43,295 nt of DNA from Bacteroidota bacterium (GTDB lineage: Bacteria; Bacteroidota; Bacteroidia; Flavobacteriales; Weeksellaceae): NCBI GenBank assembly GCA_023423715.1, contig JAFAFC010000026.1:1-43295 (forward strand), read 5' to 3'. Shown here piece by piece: positions 17,308 through 24,630 of the stretch. Every line of letters begins with the position of its first letter. The first letter of the stretch is position 1. A program made the translations under genes and the position numbers. The notes beneath the pieces are model-generated. The model had not been told where the DNA came from, searched no databases, and saw only the letters and a program-made list of their open reading frames with translations.

Positions 17308-18222
17308 ATGAAGGATAAAATCCTAATCATATTAACCATTTTAGTTCTCTCCTTATCTGGCTATTTGGCGTACGACCAAATCAGCAATGGATTGTCGACG
17401 GCCGAAGTTAAAAGTGAAATGAATGACCTAAGGTCAGACTATGCACTTATACAGCATGATTTAGAATCTAGTTTGAATTCCCTCCAAGTTAGTAACGAGG
17501 TTATCGCTTCTCAGAAAAGCAAAATCGAAACGTTGCTGAAAAAAAACGAACTAACAGAACGTGAACTTGCCGAAGCAAAAAAAATCATGCAAAGCATTTC
17601 TAGATCCGTAATGGAGGAATACCAGTTGCGTGTACGTGGTTTACAACGTGAGAAAGAACTTTTGGTACAAAATCAACACACGAACGATACAGAGCTAGCT
17701 GTTTTGAACGAAAAAATCAGTAATCTAGAAAATTCTAATAAAAAAATAGCTTCCAAATACGAGCAAGATCGTTTGGATGCAGAGCGAAAAATGCGCGCTT
17801 TGGAAAATACCTCTACTCTTTCCTTATCAAATTTCACCCTAAAAAGTTTTAAAATAAGAAACAGCGGTAAAGAAATTGAAACCGAAAAAGCATCTCGAAT
17901 TGATAAGATAAAAGTAAGTTTCGACATCAATGAAAACCCACTTGCCTCGTCAGGAAAAAAGGAAATGTTTATTGTGGTTTACAAGCCCGATGGAAAATTA
18001 GCTACTTTTCAAAATGCACCAACAGGAAGCTTTGCCACCAATGGAAAACGCCTTTCGTATTCGGATCGAATTTGGATAAATTACAGCAAGGAATCGAAGA
18101 AAACAGTGGATTTTGAATGGGATAACACCGAATTCAAACGCGGAAATTACATTATTGAAGTCTTTGAAAATAACGCCAACAAGATCGCAAAAATTGGAGG
18201 CGCCATAAAAAAATTAGATTAA
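17308..18222 (+). CDS. Membrane-anchored coiled-coil protein of unknown function
   Basis: I do not recognise this 304-residue protein as a named family. It has one N-terminal membrane helix (KILIILTILVLSLSGYLAY, about 4-22) and a long coiled-coil segment (about 30-165, rich in Glu, Lys, Leu and Ser). The C-terminal globular part (about 170-304) looks beta-rich: repeated short hydrophobic strands, FIVVYKPDGKL and GNYIIEVFENN. The layout suggests an envelope protein with an extracytoplasmic domain on a helical stalk. The ATG at 17308 is chosen over a TTG at 17278, which lies in the -10 box. A palindromic terminator starts at the stop codon. Confidence 0.8.
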   Translation: MKDKILIILTILVLSLSGYLAYDQISNGLSTAEVKSEMNDLRSDYALIQHDLESSLNSLQVSNEVIASQKSKIETLLKKNELTERELAEAKKIMQSISRSVMEEYQLRVRGLQREKELLVQNQHTNDTELAVLNEKISNLENSNKKIASKYEQDRLDAERKMRALENTSTLSLSNFTLKSFKIRNSGKEIETEKASRIDKIKVSFDINENPLASSGKKEMFIVVYKPDGKLATFQNAPTGSFATNGKRLSYSDRIWINYSKESKKTVDFEWDNTEFKRGNYIIEVFENNANKIAKIGGAIKKLD

Positions 18223-18253
18223 AAAACACCCAAATTTGGGTGTTTTTCTTTTT
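18222..18253. terminator. Bidirectional terminator between convergent genes
   Basis: A perfect 26-base palindrome (18222-18247, core ACACCCAAATTTGGGTGT), flanked by A and T runs, serves the genes converging from both sides. Confidence 0.9.
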
Positions 18254-18951
18254 TATAAAATCGCTTTAAGTTCTTCTAACTTGGTAATCGTGATAAAATT
18301 ATCACCTTCATTCTGATCTAAAAACACGTCGAAGAAAATGGCTTCCATCCCAAAAGCTAAAGCGCCTTCCACATCGGCAATCCAATCGTCACCAATCATA
18401 ATAGATTCTTCAATTTTGGCTCCGGCTTTATCGACTGCGAACTGGTAGATTTCTGCATGAGGCTTTCTGATATTGATTTCATCCGCACTGGTAATGGTTT
18501 TGAAATAACCTTTAATTCCAGACAATTCCGCTTTTCTATTGGTGTCTTCGTAGAAACCATTCGATAAAATATGCAATTCGTAATCTTTTGTTGAAAGGTA
18601 TTCTAAAAGTGAAAACGCTCCTTCTACCAATTCGTTATAATTCAGAATAACTTCTAGAAAATCAGCATCAAATTTCATTGATAAATCGAAATCATCAATT
18701 CCGAAAAACAAAAATGAATCGTAAAAACGATGTTTACGAAGGTATTCTTTATCTATTTTTCCGTCGCGAATTTTTGCCCAAAGATCTTCATTAATTGTAT
18801 AATATTCGTTGTGAAATTCTTCAAAATCGAGTTGATATTTTTTTCCAACTTGCTCTCTGTGGAAAATTTCTTTTAGCGCGAGATACGCATTTTTACGATG
18901 ATCCCATAATGTGTTGTCCAGATCAAAAAAAATGTGCCTTATGTTTTTCAT
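18253..18951 (-). CDS. HAD-family hydrolase, YjjG-type nucleotidase
   Basis: This 232-residue HAD phosphatase has all four motifs. Motif I is FFDLDNTLWD with the two catalytic aspartates, motif II is HILSNG, motif III has the Lys in IRKPH, and motif IV is MIGDDWIADVEGA. A helical cap lies between motifs I and II. Length and the DNTLWDH sequence match YjjG-type 5'-nucleotidases that remove noncanonical pyrimidine nucleotides; the exact substrate is inferred. The start is the ATG at 18951. The frame extends to a TTG at 18960, but that codon is in the -10 box TAAATTTG (18958-18965). The resulting mRNA would have almost no leader. Confidence 0.9.
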   Translation of the reverse strand: MKNIRHIFFDLDNTLWDHRKNAYLALKEIFHREQVGKKYQLDFEEFHNEYYTINEDLWAKIRDGKIDKEYLRKHRFYDSFLFFGIDDFDLSMKFDADFLEVILNYNELVEGAFSLLEYLSTKDYELHILSNGFYEDTNRKAELSGIKGYFKTITSADEINIRKPHAEIYQFAVDKAGAKIEESIMIGDDWIADVEGALAFGMEAIFFDVFLDQNEGDNFITITKLEELKAIL

Positions 18952-18957
18952 AGGGCA

Positions 18958-18965
18958 CAAATTTA
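18958..18965 (-). promoter_or_regulatory. -10 box (TAAATTTG) for the HAD gene, near-leaderless
   Basis: This is an exact TAnnTTTG match ending six bases before the ATG at 18951. Transcription would begin at or within a few bases of the start codon. Confidence 0.5.
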
Positions 18966-18981
18966 CTAAAATAATATCCGA

Positions 18982-19116
18982 TTAGTTCTTAGAAACGAGG
19001 AAGGTTTGGTTACCTTTTCGTAATACTTCGATACTTTTAGAGAAATCGAGAAGAAATTTGATCGTCTTTGTTTTGGGACGAAAATTCTTTCCGTTTAAAA
19101 TGTCAAGTTTTTTCAT
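18982..19116 (-). CDS. Small 44-residue basic protein, hypothetical
   Basis: A 45-codon frame begins MKKLDILNGKNFRPK at an ATG (19116) and ends FLVSKN at TAA. The product is basic and has a short amphipathic stretch (TIKFLLDFSKSIEVLRKG). It fills most of the space between the sigma-factor gene (47 bases upstream) and the HAD gene, on the same strand as both. A near-consensus -10 (TATTTTTC, 19126-19133) precedes it. I recall similar short proteins in other flavobacteria but cannot verify that here, and no function is known. Confidence 0.5.
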   Translation of the reverse strand: MKKLDILNGKNFRPKTKTIKFLLDFSKSIEVLRKGNQTFLVSKN

Positions 19117-19163
19117 AGGCGAAAAATAAGTTATGACATTAAAACGAATATTTTTTTTAATTA

Positions 19164-19754
19164 TTATTTCGTGAGGACCATTTTATTTTCCTCCATAATT
19201 TTTCTAAGGTTAATTAAAGCATAGCGAACACGTCCCAAAGTTGTATTGATGCTCGTTCCCGTATGTTCGGCAATATCTTTAAAACTTAATCCATCAAAAA
19301 AACGAAGTTTCACCACTTCTTTTTGATTGTCTGGTAAACATAAAATCAACTTATGTAAATCATCAAAAATCTGAGCGGTTACCAATTGATCTTCAATATT
19401 TTCAGACGGCTCCCGAATCAAATCAAAAATGCTGAACTCATCGCTTTCAAACGACGTTTCAGAGACTTTGTGATTCTTAGATTTTAATCGGAAATGATCG
19501 ATGATTAAGTTATGCGCAATTCGCTTTGCCCAAAGAATGAATTTTCCTTCTTCGTTATAGCGGCCTTCTTTTAAAGTAATAATGATTTTAACAAAGGTAT
19601 CCTGAAAGATATCGTTTGCAAGCTCGGTATCCATCACTTTATAAAAAATGAAGGTAAAAAGCTCCTTCTCGTGCCTCTCAATCAATGCAGACAAAGCTGC
19701 CTCATTGCCTTTTTGATACTGAAGTATCAACTGACTATCTACAATTATACTCAT
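19164..19754 (-). CDS. ECF-type RNA polymerase sigma factor
   Basis: This 196-residue sigma-70 family protein has region 2 at about 22-95 (ELANDIFQDTFVKII, then FILWAKRIAHNLIIDHFR) and region 4 at about 130-185 (LPDNQKEVVKLRFFDGLSFKDIAEHTGTSINTTLGRVR with its helix-turn-helix). The start MSIIVDSQLILQYQKGNE is typical of a sigma factor conserved across Flavobacteriia. No anti-sigma gene is adjacent. The ATG at 19754 is chosen over a TTG at 19796, because the extra 14 residues do not look family-like. Its regulon cannot be told from the sequence. Confidence 0.92.
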   Translation of the reverse strand: MSIIVDSQLILQYQKGNEAALSALIERHEKELFTFIFYKVMDTELANDIFQDTFVKIIITLKEGRYNEEGKFILWAKRIAHNLIIDHFRLKSKNHKVSETSFESDEFSIFDLIREPSENIEDQLVTAQIFDDLHKLILCLPDNQKEVVKLRFFDGLSFKDIAEHTGTSINTTLGRVRYALINLRKIMEENKMVLTK

Positions 19755-19936
19755 ACTATTTACATCATAAAATACGCATGGTTCATGTAAAACCAAGAGT
19801 ATTAGTCGTTAAACAATTTTGAGTATTTTTTTATCGATAGAGTAAGAATTTGTGTTTCTGTGGCTAAAAGTACACAATATTTTAATACAAATTAACACTT
19901 TTTTGAAAAAAATAACTTTTCAAGCATTTTAAAATG

Positions 19937-20428
19937 CTATTTGCTTAGCAAATCATGAATCATCACGGTTGGAATATTGAGTGTAAAATTGAAATTAAAG
20001 CCCTTCAATTCCTTTCCATTGAGTCCTTTTTTATCTAAAGAAAAGGCGTAACCGCCCGTGATATCCAACATTCCTAAAATGTTAATTCCAATTTTTGGAG
20101 CCGCATATTTTGTTGTTACTTCAGCGCCCGCCAGAAAATAATAGGAGTGAAAAAAATCGACATTTCGTTCGAAATTAAGAAGTATATCGCCTTGAACTTT
20201 CGGCATAATTGCAAATTCGCCATTCGTGGAACCCATTAAAGCGGAAGCGCCCAAACGATAAACGACATCGTCGTTGTTCAAAAACAACAATTTCCCTCCA
20301 AGCTCTCCAAAACTTTGATTTTGGTAAACGTAACCTACGTTCACCAATTTATGCATCGTCATTTGCGAGAAAGCAAAAGCACTCACAGACAAACACATAA
20401 CTAAAAATATCTTGGATACAATTTTCAT
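19937..20428 (-). CDS. Small exported protein, probable outer-membrane or periplasmic, unknown
   Basis: This 163-residue protein has a clear signal peptide (MKIVSKIFLVMCLSVSAFA, cut near FSQ). The mature part has alternating hydrophobic and polar residues and many Gly and aromatic residues (VGYVYQNQSFGELGGKLLF, GGYAFSLDKKG), which suggests a small beta-sheet or beta-barrel protein. I do not recognise the family. The ATG at 20428 is used. A longer frame runs back into metK through the metK terminator and is not credible. A consensus -10 box lies at 20447-20454, so it is expressed independently of metK. Confidence 0.75.
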   Translation of the reverse strand: MKIVSKIFLVMCLSVSAFAFSQMTMHKLVNVGYVYQNQSFGELGGKLLFLNNDDVVYRLGASALMGSTNGEFAIMPKVQGDILLNFERNVDFFHSYYFLAGAEVTTKYAAPKIGINILGMLDITGGYAFSLDKKGLNGKELKGFNFNFTLNIPTVMIHDLLSK

Positions 20429-20446
20429 CAGTCGAAATTTAGACGT

Positions 20447-20454
20447 CAAAGGTA
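20447..20454 (-). promoter_or_regulatory. -10 box (TACCTTTG) for the small exported protein
   Basis: This is an exact TAnnTTTG match, 18 bases upstream of the ATG at 20428 and downstream of the metK terminator. Confidence 0.55.
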
Positions 20455-20470
20455 AAAAAATAGCTTTCAT

Positions 20471-20496
20471 AAAAAAAGCTGCCTTGCGGCAGCTTT
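20471..20496 (-). terminator. Intrinsic terminator of metK
   Basis: A 9-bp stem (AAAGCTGCC, 20475-20483, with its complement at 20488-20496) with loop TTGC is followed by a T-run on the minus strand. It starts five bases after the metK stop. Confidence 0.92.
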
Positions 20497-20501
20497 CGGT
20501 A

Positions 20502-21779
20502 TTATAAAGAAAATTCTTTTTTAATTTCATCTACTTTATCCAGTTTCTCCCAAGTGAAGAATTCTAGACCTTCGATGGTTTTTTCGTTCTTATGACCTTT
20601 GTTGAATGTCTTATTACCTACGTAATAGTCTTTCCCCATGTGCCCATAAGCTGCGGTTTCCAAATAAATAGGATTACGCAATTTCAAATTTTGCTCGATT
20701 GCATATGGTCTCAAATCGAAAACTTTCTGAACTTTTTGAGCGATTTCTCCATCAGATAAACCAACTTTAGAGGTTCCGTACGTGTTGATGTACAAACCAC
20801 AAGGTTCAGCAACACCAATCGCATACGATACTTGAACCAAAACTTCATTAGCAACACCAGCAGCAACTAGGTTTTTAGCAATATGACGTGTCGCATACGC
20901 AGCACTTCTATCTACTTTTGATGGATCTTTTCCTGAGAAAGCACCACCCCCGTGAGCTCCTTTCCCACCGTACGTATCAACAATAATTTTTCTACCCGTA
21001 AGTCCCGTATCTCCGTGTGGACCACCGATTACGAATTTCCCAGTTGGATTAATATGATATTTGATTTTATCGTTGAAAAGCGCGCGAATTTCTTCTTTTT
21101 GCTGCTCTCTAACTTTTGGAATCAAGATCGACACGATATCATTTTTGATTTTCGCTAACATTGCTTCTTCCGAACCAAAATCATCATGCTGCGTAGAAAC
21201 TACAATAGAATCAATACGAATTGGTTTATGATCATCCGAATATTCAATCGTAACTTGAGATTTCGCATCTGGTCTCAAATATGGAATCGTTCCTGATTTT
21301 CTAAGATCAGCTAATTCTTTAAGAATCGAATGTGCAAGATCAAGCGCCAAAGGCATATAATTGTCGGTTTCGTTCGTTGCATAACCAAACATCATTCCTT
21401 GGTCACCCGCACCTTGAGCATTAGCTCTTGTTTCGAAATCCGCATCTTCTTTTGCACGGTCAACACCTTGGTTAATATCTGGAGACTGCTCATGAATAGC
21501 CGAAATCACCCCACAAGAATCACCATTAAACATATATTCGCTTTTAGTGTATCCAATGTTGTTAATAACGTCTCTAGCAATCGTTTGAACGTCTAGATAA
21601 GCCTCCGACTTTACTTCACCAGCAAGAACTACCTGTCCTGTTGTCACTAAAGTTTCGCAAGCTACTTTAGAGTCTTTATCGTAAGCTAAAAAATGATCGA
21701 TAAGCGCATCAGAAATCTGATCTGCAATTTTGTCCGGATGCCCTTCTGACACCGATTCCGATGTAAATAAATATGACAT
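20502..21779 (-). CDS. metK: S-adenosylmethionine synthetase
   Basis: This 425-residue enzyme makes SAM from methionine and ATP. The N-terminal motif is SESVSEGHPDKIADQISDA. The signature hexapeptide region is GAGDQGMMFGYA (about 122-133), and the P-loop-like motif is GGGAFSGKDPSKVDRSAAY. It is some 40 residues longer than E. coli MetK, usual for this phylum. It has a strong promoter (21915-21945), and a leader of about 130 bases holds SAM-II-like sequence, so SAM feedback is likely. A terminator follows. oxyR lies upstream on the same strand. Confidence 0.98.
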   Translation of the reverse strand: MSYLFTSESVSEGHPDKIADQISDALIDHFLAYDKDSKVACETLVTTGQVVLAGEVKSEAYLDVQTIARDVINNIGYTKSEYMFNGDSCGVISAIHEQSPDINQGVDRAKEDADFETRANAQGAGDQGMMFGYATNETDNYMPLALDLAHSILKELADLRKSGTIPYLRPDAKSQVTIEYSDDHKPIRIDSIVVSTQHDDFGSEEAMLAKIKNDIVSILIPKVREQQKEEIRALFNDKIKYHINPTGKFVIGGPHGDTGLTGRKIIVDTYGGKGAHGGGAFSGKDPSKVDRSAAYATRHIAKNLVAAGVANEVLVQVSYAIGVAEPCGLYINTYGTSKVGLSDGEIAQKVQKVFDLRPYAIEQNLKLRNPIYLETAAYGHMGKDYYVGNKTFNKGHKNEKTIEGLEFFTWEKLDKVDEIKKEFSL

Positions 21780-21849
21780 AATATCAAAAATTATGATTGT
21801 TAAAACTCGGAAAAAATAAAACGATTGCAGTAAAGCCTAAAAAGAATAA

Positions 21850-21900
21850 TTCAGTTTTAGCATTTTTTATTGAGGTCGCAATCAGTCAAATTTTTCCTCT
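21850..21900 (-). ncRNA. Candidate SAM-II-like riboswitch in the metK leader
   Basis: Reading the minus strand, a GAGG...CCTC stem (21896-21899 with 21872-21875) encloses ATTTGACTGATTGC. It is followed by an A-rich stretch, AATGCTAAAA (21855-21864) and CTG. The order stem, ATTT, TTGC, closing stem, A-rich loop, GCTAAA is that of the SAM-II aptamer, and the gene behind it makes SAM. It starts within about 10-15 bases of the expected transcription start. Weak points: the P1 stem is only four pairs, and the second pseudoknot helix is reduced to AUU/AAU plus C-G, U-U, G-C. Confidence 0.55.
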
Positions 21901-21914
21901 TGAAATTTCTGTTG

Positions 21915-21945
21915 CAAATTTACAACCTATATTTTAATTTCCAAA
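21915..21945 (-). promoter_or_regulatory. Consensus promoter of metK
   Basis: On the minus strand, TTTG (21942-21945), a 19-base spacer and TAAATTTG (21915-21922) match the full Bacteroidota consensus. It is the best promoter in the window and sets a leader of about 130 bases. Confidence 0.8.
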
Positions 21946-21956
21946 AATAAATTTAC

Positions 21957-22904
21957 TTATTGTGGTTTTACAGGTTCAAATTCCGCGGGAGCCTTAGTAT
22001 AATTCAGTTTTTCTTCAACAGAATTTTTTATAAACGCAACCAATTCGTCAATGATTTTTTGTTTATACGTTGGCTTATAATAAATTACGCTGATCTCTCG
22101 GTACGGAAAAGGCTTTCTAAAATGATGCACTTTTGCCTTCTGCTCCGCTGCTAATTGATGCACCGCTAACTCCGGTAAAATGGACATTCCTCCCACTTTA
22201 TCCACCATTTGAATTAACGTATTAATATTCGAAGCTAAGAATTCTAAATTCTTTGGTTTTAACGAATTTTCTTTCAAATGACAGATATTTTCAAACTGCG
22301 TACGAAGACAATTTCCTTGCTCCAACAACCAAACTTTCTCTACATCAACCTCATCTGGAACAATGTACGCACCGTCTTTCGCCAAATCTCCAGATGTATA
22401 CAACAACAATTCTTCATTGAAAATAGGATCGTTGTAAAATTCTTGAGCCGCATCGTAAGGAGTTGAGATAATTCCTGCATCCAATTCTCCCGTTTTAAGA
22501 CCCTTAATGATATTTTCGGTGGTCATTTCCTTAATATTGAACTCAATTTTTGGATTTTGTTGAAGAAAATCAAAAATTTCCGTTGGTAAAATAAAAGAAG
22601 AAACGGTTGGAATAATTCCTAAATTCAACTTTCCAGCTAATACATTGTTCAGCAAACTCGCCTTGTTTTTGAGTTCGTTTACCGAATCAATCACTTCTTT
22701 GGCTTGCTTGATGATCTCAATTCCGATATCCGTAGTGCGAATAGGATGCGTCGTTCTATCGAAAATCTTCACGTCCAATTCATCCTCGAACTTCTGAATC
22801 ATAGCACTCAAAGTAGGCTGTGTAATAAAGCATGCTTGAGCTGCCTTCCCGAAATGTTTGTACTTATCAACTGCGATAAGATATTCCAATTGCTGGATGT
22901 TCAT
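21957..22904 (-). CDS. oxyR: LysR-type peroxide regulator OxyR
   Basis: This 315-residue LysR-family regulator has a winged helix-turn-helix at about 1-60 (FGKAAQACFITQPTLSAMIQKFE) and a substrate-binding-like sensor domain. Two cysteines in GNCLRTQFENIC fall at 199 and 208, the same numbers and spacing as the disulfide switch of E. coli OxyR. This supports peroxide sensing. It is divergent from a catalase gene, with 101 bases between them, the usual OxyR-catalase arrangement. A TATATTTG -10 box (22925-22932) is 20 bases upstream of its ATG. No clean OxyR operator could be picked out by eye. Confidence 0.93.
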   Translation of the reverse strand: MNIQQLEYLIAVDKYKHFGKAAQACFITQPTLSAMIQKFEDELDVKIFDRTTHPIRTTDIGIEIIKQAKEVIDSVNELKNKASLLNNVLAGKLNLGIIPTVSSFILPTEIFDFLQQNPKIEFNIKEMTTENIIKGLKTGELDAGIISTPYDAAQEFYNDPIFNEELLLYTSGDLAKDGAYIVPDEVDVEKVWLLEQGNCLRTQFENICHLKENSLKPKNLEFLASNINTLIQMVDKVGGMSILPELAVHQLAAEQKAKVHHFRKPFPYREISVIYYKPTYKQKIIDELVAFIKNSVEEKLNYTKAPAEFEPVKPQ

Positions 22905-22924
22905 TTGATTTGTTTTATCGATGA

Positions 22925-22932
22925 CAAATATA
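22925..22932 (-). promoter_or_regulatory. -10 box (TATATTTG) for oxyR
   Basis: This is an exact TAnnTTTG match on the minus strand in the oxyR-catalase intergenic region. OxyR autoregulation from this shared region is plausible. Confidence 0.5.
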
Positions 22933-23005
22933 TTGAAGATTTCGCTATGTTTCTGTTTTTTTGAATAAATTTACTATCTCAACGTTACCTGTAAAATAGA
23001 CGATT

Positions 23006-24493
23006 ATGGAAAATGAAAAGTTAACAAACGCAGTTGGATCACCATACTTTGAACATCAAGATTCCCAGACAGTTGGCCCGCGAGGCCCAGTCCTAGTGCA
23101 AGACTTCATGCTGCAAGAAAACCTTGCTCATTTTGTTAGAGAGCGTATCCCAGAACGCATCGTTCATGCGAAAGGCTCGGGTGCTTACGGGAAATTTACA
23201 GTAACACATGATATAAGTCAGTATACCAAAGCCAAACTTTTCTCAACTATTGGAAATTCCTGCAAAGTTTTTGCTCGATTTTCTACTGTTGGAGGTGAAA
23301 AAGGAAGCGCAGATACCGCTAGAGATCCACGTGGATTTGCTTTGAAATTCTATACCGAAGATGGTAATTGGGATTTAGTAGGCAACAACACACCAGTTTT
23401 CTTTATTAAAGATGCTAAAAAGTTTCCTGATTTCATTCACACTCAAAAGCGACTTCCAAAATCAAATTTGAAAAGCGCAACGATGATGTGGGACTTTTGG
23501 TCTTTAAACCCCGAAAGCTTACACCAAGTTCTTATTTTGATGTCCGATCGTGGAACGCCTTACGGATACCGACATATGCACGGGTTTGGAAGCCACACCT
23601 TTTCGATGATTAATGCTAAAAACGAGCGCGTTTGGGTGAAATTCCATTTCAAAACCAAGCAAGGAATCAAAAACTTCACAGATGCTGATGCTGAAAAAAT
23701 GAGCGGAACAAATCCTGATTTTGCACAAGAAGATTTGGTTAATGCGATTGAAAACAAAGACTTCCCGAAGTGGACATTATACATCCAAGTGATGACGCAA
23801 GATCAAGCAAAACAATTCCGATGGAATCCTTTTGATGTAACCAAAGTTTGGTTCCATGATGAATTTCCCTTGATTGAAGTTGGCGAATTGGAACTGAATG
23901 AAATTCCAAAAAATTATTTTGCTCATGTAGAACAATCGGCTTTTTCTCCAAGTCATTTGGTGAATGGAATTTCGTTTTCACCTGACAAAATGCTTCAAGG
24001 AAGATTGTTTTCGTATCCTGATGCACACCGCTATCGTTTGGGTGTCAACGCGCATCAGCTAGAAGTAAACCGTTGTCCGTTCTCCGTTTCTAATTTCCAG
24101 AGAGATGGTTTCATGGCAGATTCTTCCTCGTATGAAGACGCTCCAAATTACTATCCAAATAGTTTTGGAAGTGTAAAACCAGACTCAAATTACGCTGGCT
24201 TTGACGAAGAACTGGAAGTACATAAAGTTGCTTTTTACGACCGAAATGAAAACGACAACGATCATTACACGCAACCAGGGTTACTTTATTCCAAAGCCAT
24301 GAATGCAGATGATCGAGATCGATTAATTCAGAACATTGTTGGGCATATGAGTAAAATTGATGGGCCAAAACGAAACGAAATTATCAATCGACAATTATGT
24401 CATTTCTTCCGAGCAAACATTGATTTAGGAATGAAAATAGCAACCGGATTACATGTTAACATCGATGCCAATATGATGGCTCACACAAAATAA
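23006..24493 (+). CDS. katA: Monofunctional haem catalase (small-subunit type)
   Basis: This 495-residue enzyme converts hydrogen peroxide to water and oxygen. The distal histidine is His54 in RIVHAKGSGAYG. The proximal haem ligand is Tyr337 in RLFSYPDAHRYRLG. The conserved FARFSTVGGEKGSADTARDPRG segment and the total length fit clade 3, small-subunit catalases that often bind NADPH. No signal peptide is present, so it is cytoplasmic. It is transcribed divergently from oxyR and is the likely main target of that regulator. A hairpin without a T-run lies after the stop (24539-24583). Confidence 0.97.
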   Translation: MENEKLTNAVGSPYFEHQDSQTVGPRGPVLVQDFMLQENLAHFVRERIPERIVHAKGSGAYGKFTVTHDISQYTKAKLFSTIGNSCKVFARFSTVGGEKGSADTARDPRGFALKFYTEDGNWDLVGNNTPVFFIKDAKKFPDFIHTQKRLPKSNLKSATMMWDFWSLNPESLHQVLILMSDRGTPYGYRHMHGFGSHTFSMINAKNERVWVKFHFKTKQGIKNFTDADAEKMSGTNPDFAQEDLVNAIENKDFPKWTLYIQVMTQDQAKQFRWNPFDVTKVWFHDEFPLIEVGELELNEIPKNYFAHVEQSAFSPSHLVNGISFSPDKMLQGRLFSYPDAHRYRLGVNAHQLEVNRCPFSVSNFQRDGFMADSSSYEDAPNYYPNSFGSVKPDSNYAGFDEELEVHKVAFYDRNENDNDHYTQPGLLYSKAMNADDRDRLIQNIVGHMSKIDGPKRNEIINRQLCHFFRANIDLGMKIATGLHVNIDANMMAHTK

Positions 24494-24538
24494 AATTGAT
24501 AAAATAAAGTCGTTATTTTTTAGACGAAATATCTCATA

Positions 24539-24583
24539 TTGGATTTCAGAAGCAATGCGTCGCAATAAATTTCTGATATCCAA
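24539..24583. repeat. Inverted repeat between catalase and enoyl-CoA hydratase genes
   Basis: Arms TTGGATTTCAGAA (24539-24551) and TTCTGATATCCAA (24571-24583) pair with one mismatch around a 19-base loop. A-runs rather than T-runs follow on the plus strand, so a classical terminator is not clear. Confidence 0.5.
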
Positions 24584-24593
24584 AAAAAAGTGA

Positions 24594-24601
24594 TACTTTG
24601 G
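24594..24601 (+). promoter_or_regulatory. Possible -10 box (TACTTTGG) for the ech-xerD cluster
   Basis: This is a seven-of-eight match to TAnnTTTG, about 30 bases upstream of the enoyl-CoA hydratase ATG. No -33 element is seen. Confidence 0.3.
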
Positions 24602-24630
24602 CTTCTACATTACGTTTTTAAAACCAAACT

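Noticed and set aside
20429..20530. Extension of the small exported protein back into metK
   Set aside because: It would cross the metK terminator and its own -10 box; the signal peptide starts at the ATG at 20428.
22905..23005. OxyR operator between oxyR and the catalase gene
   Set aside because: Short ATAG/CTAT fragments occur, but none has the spacing of a LysR-type operator, so no site is called.
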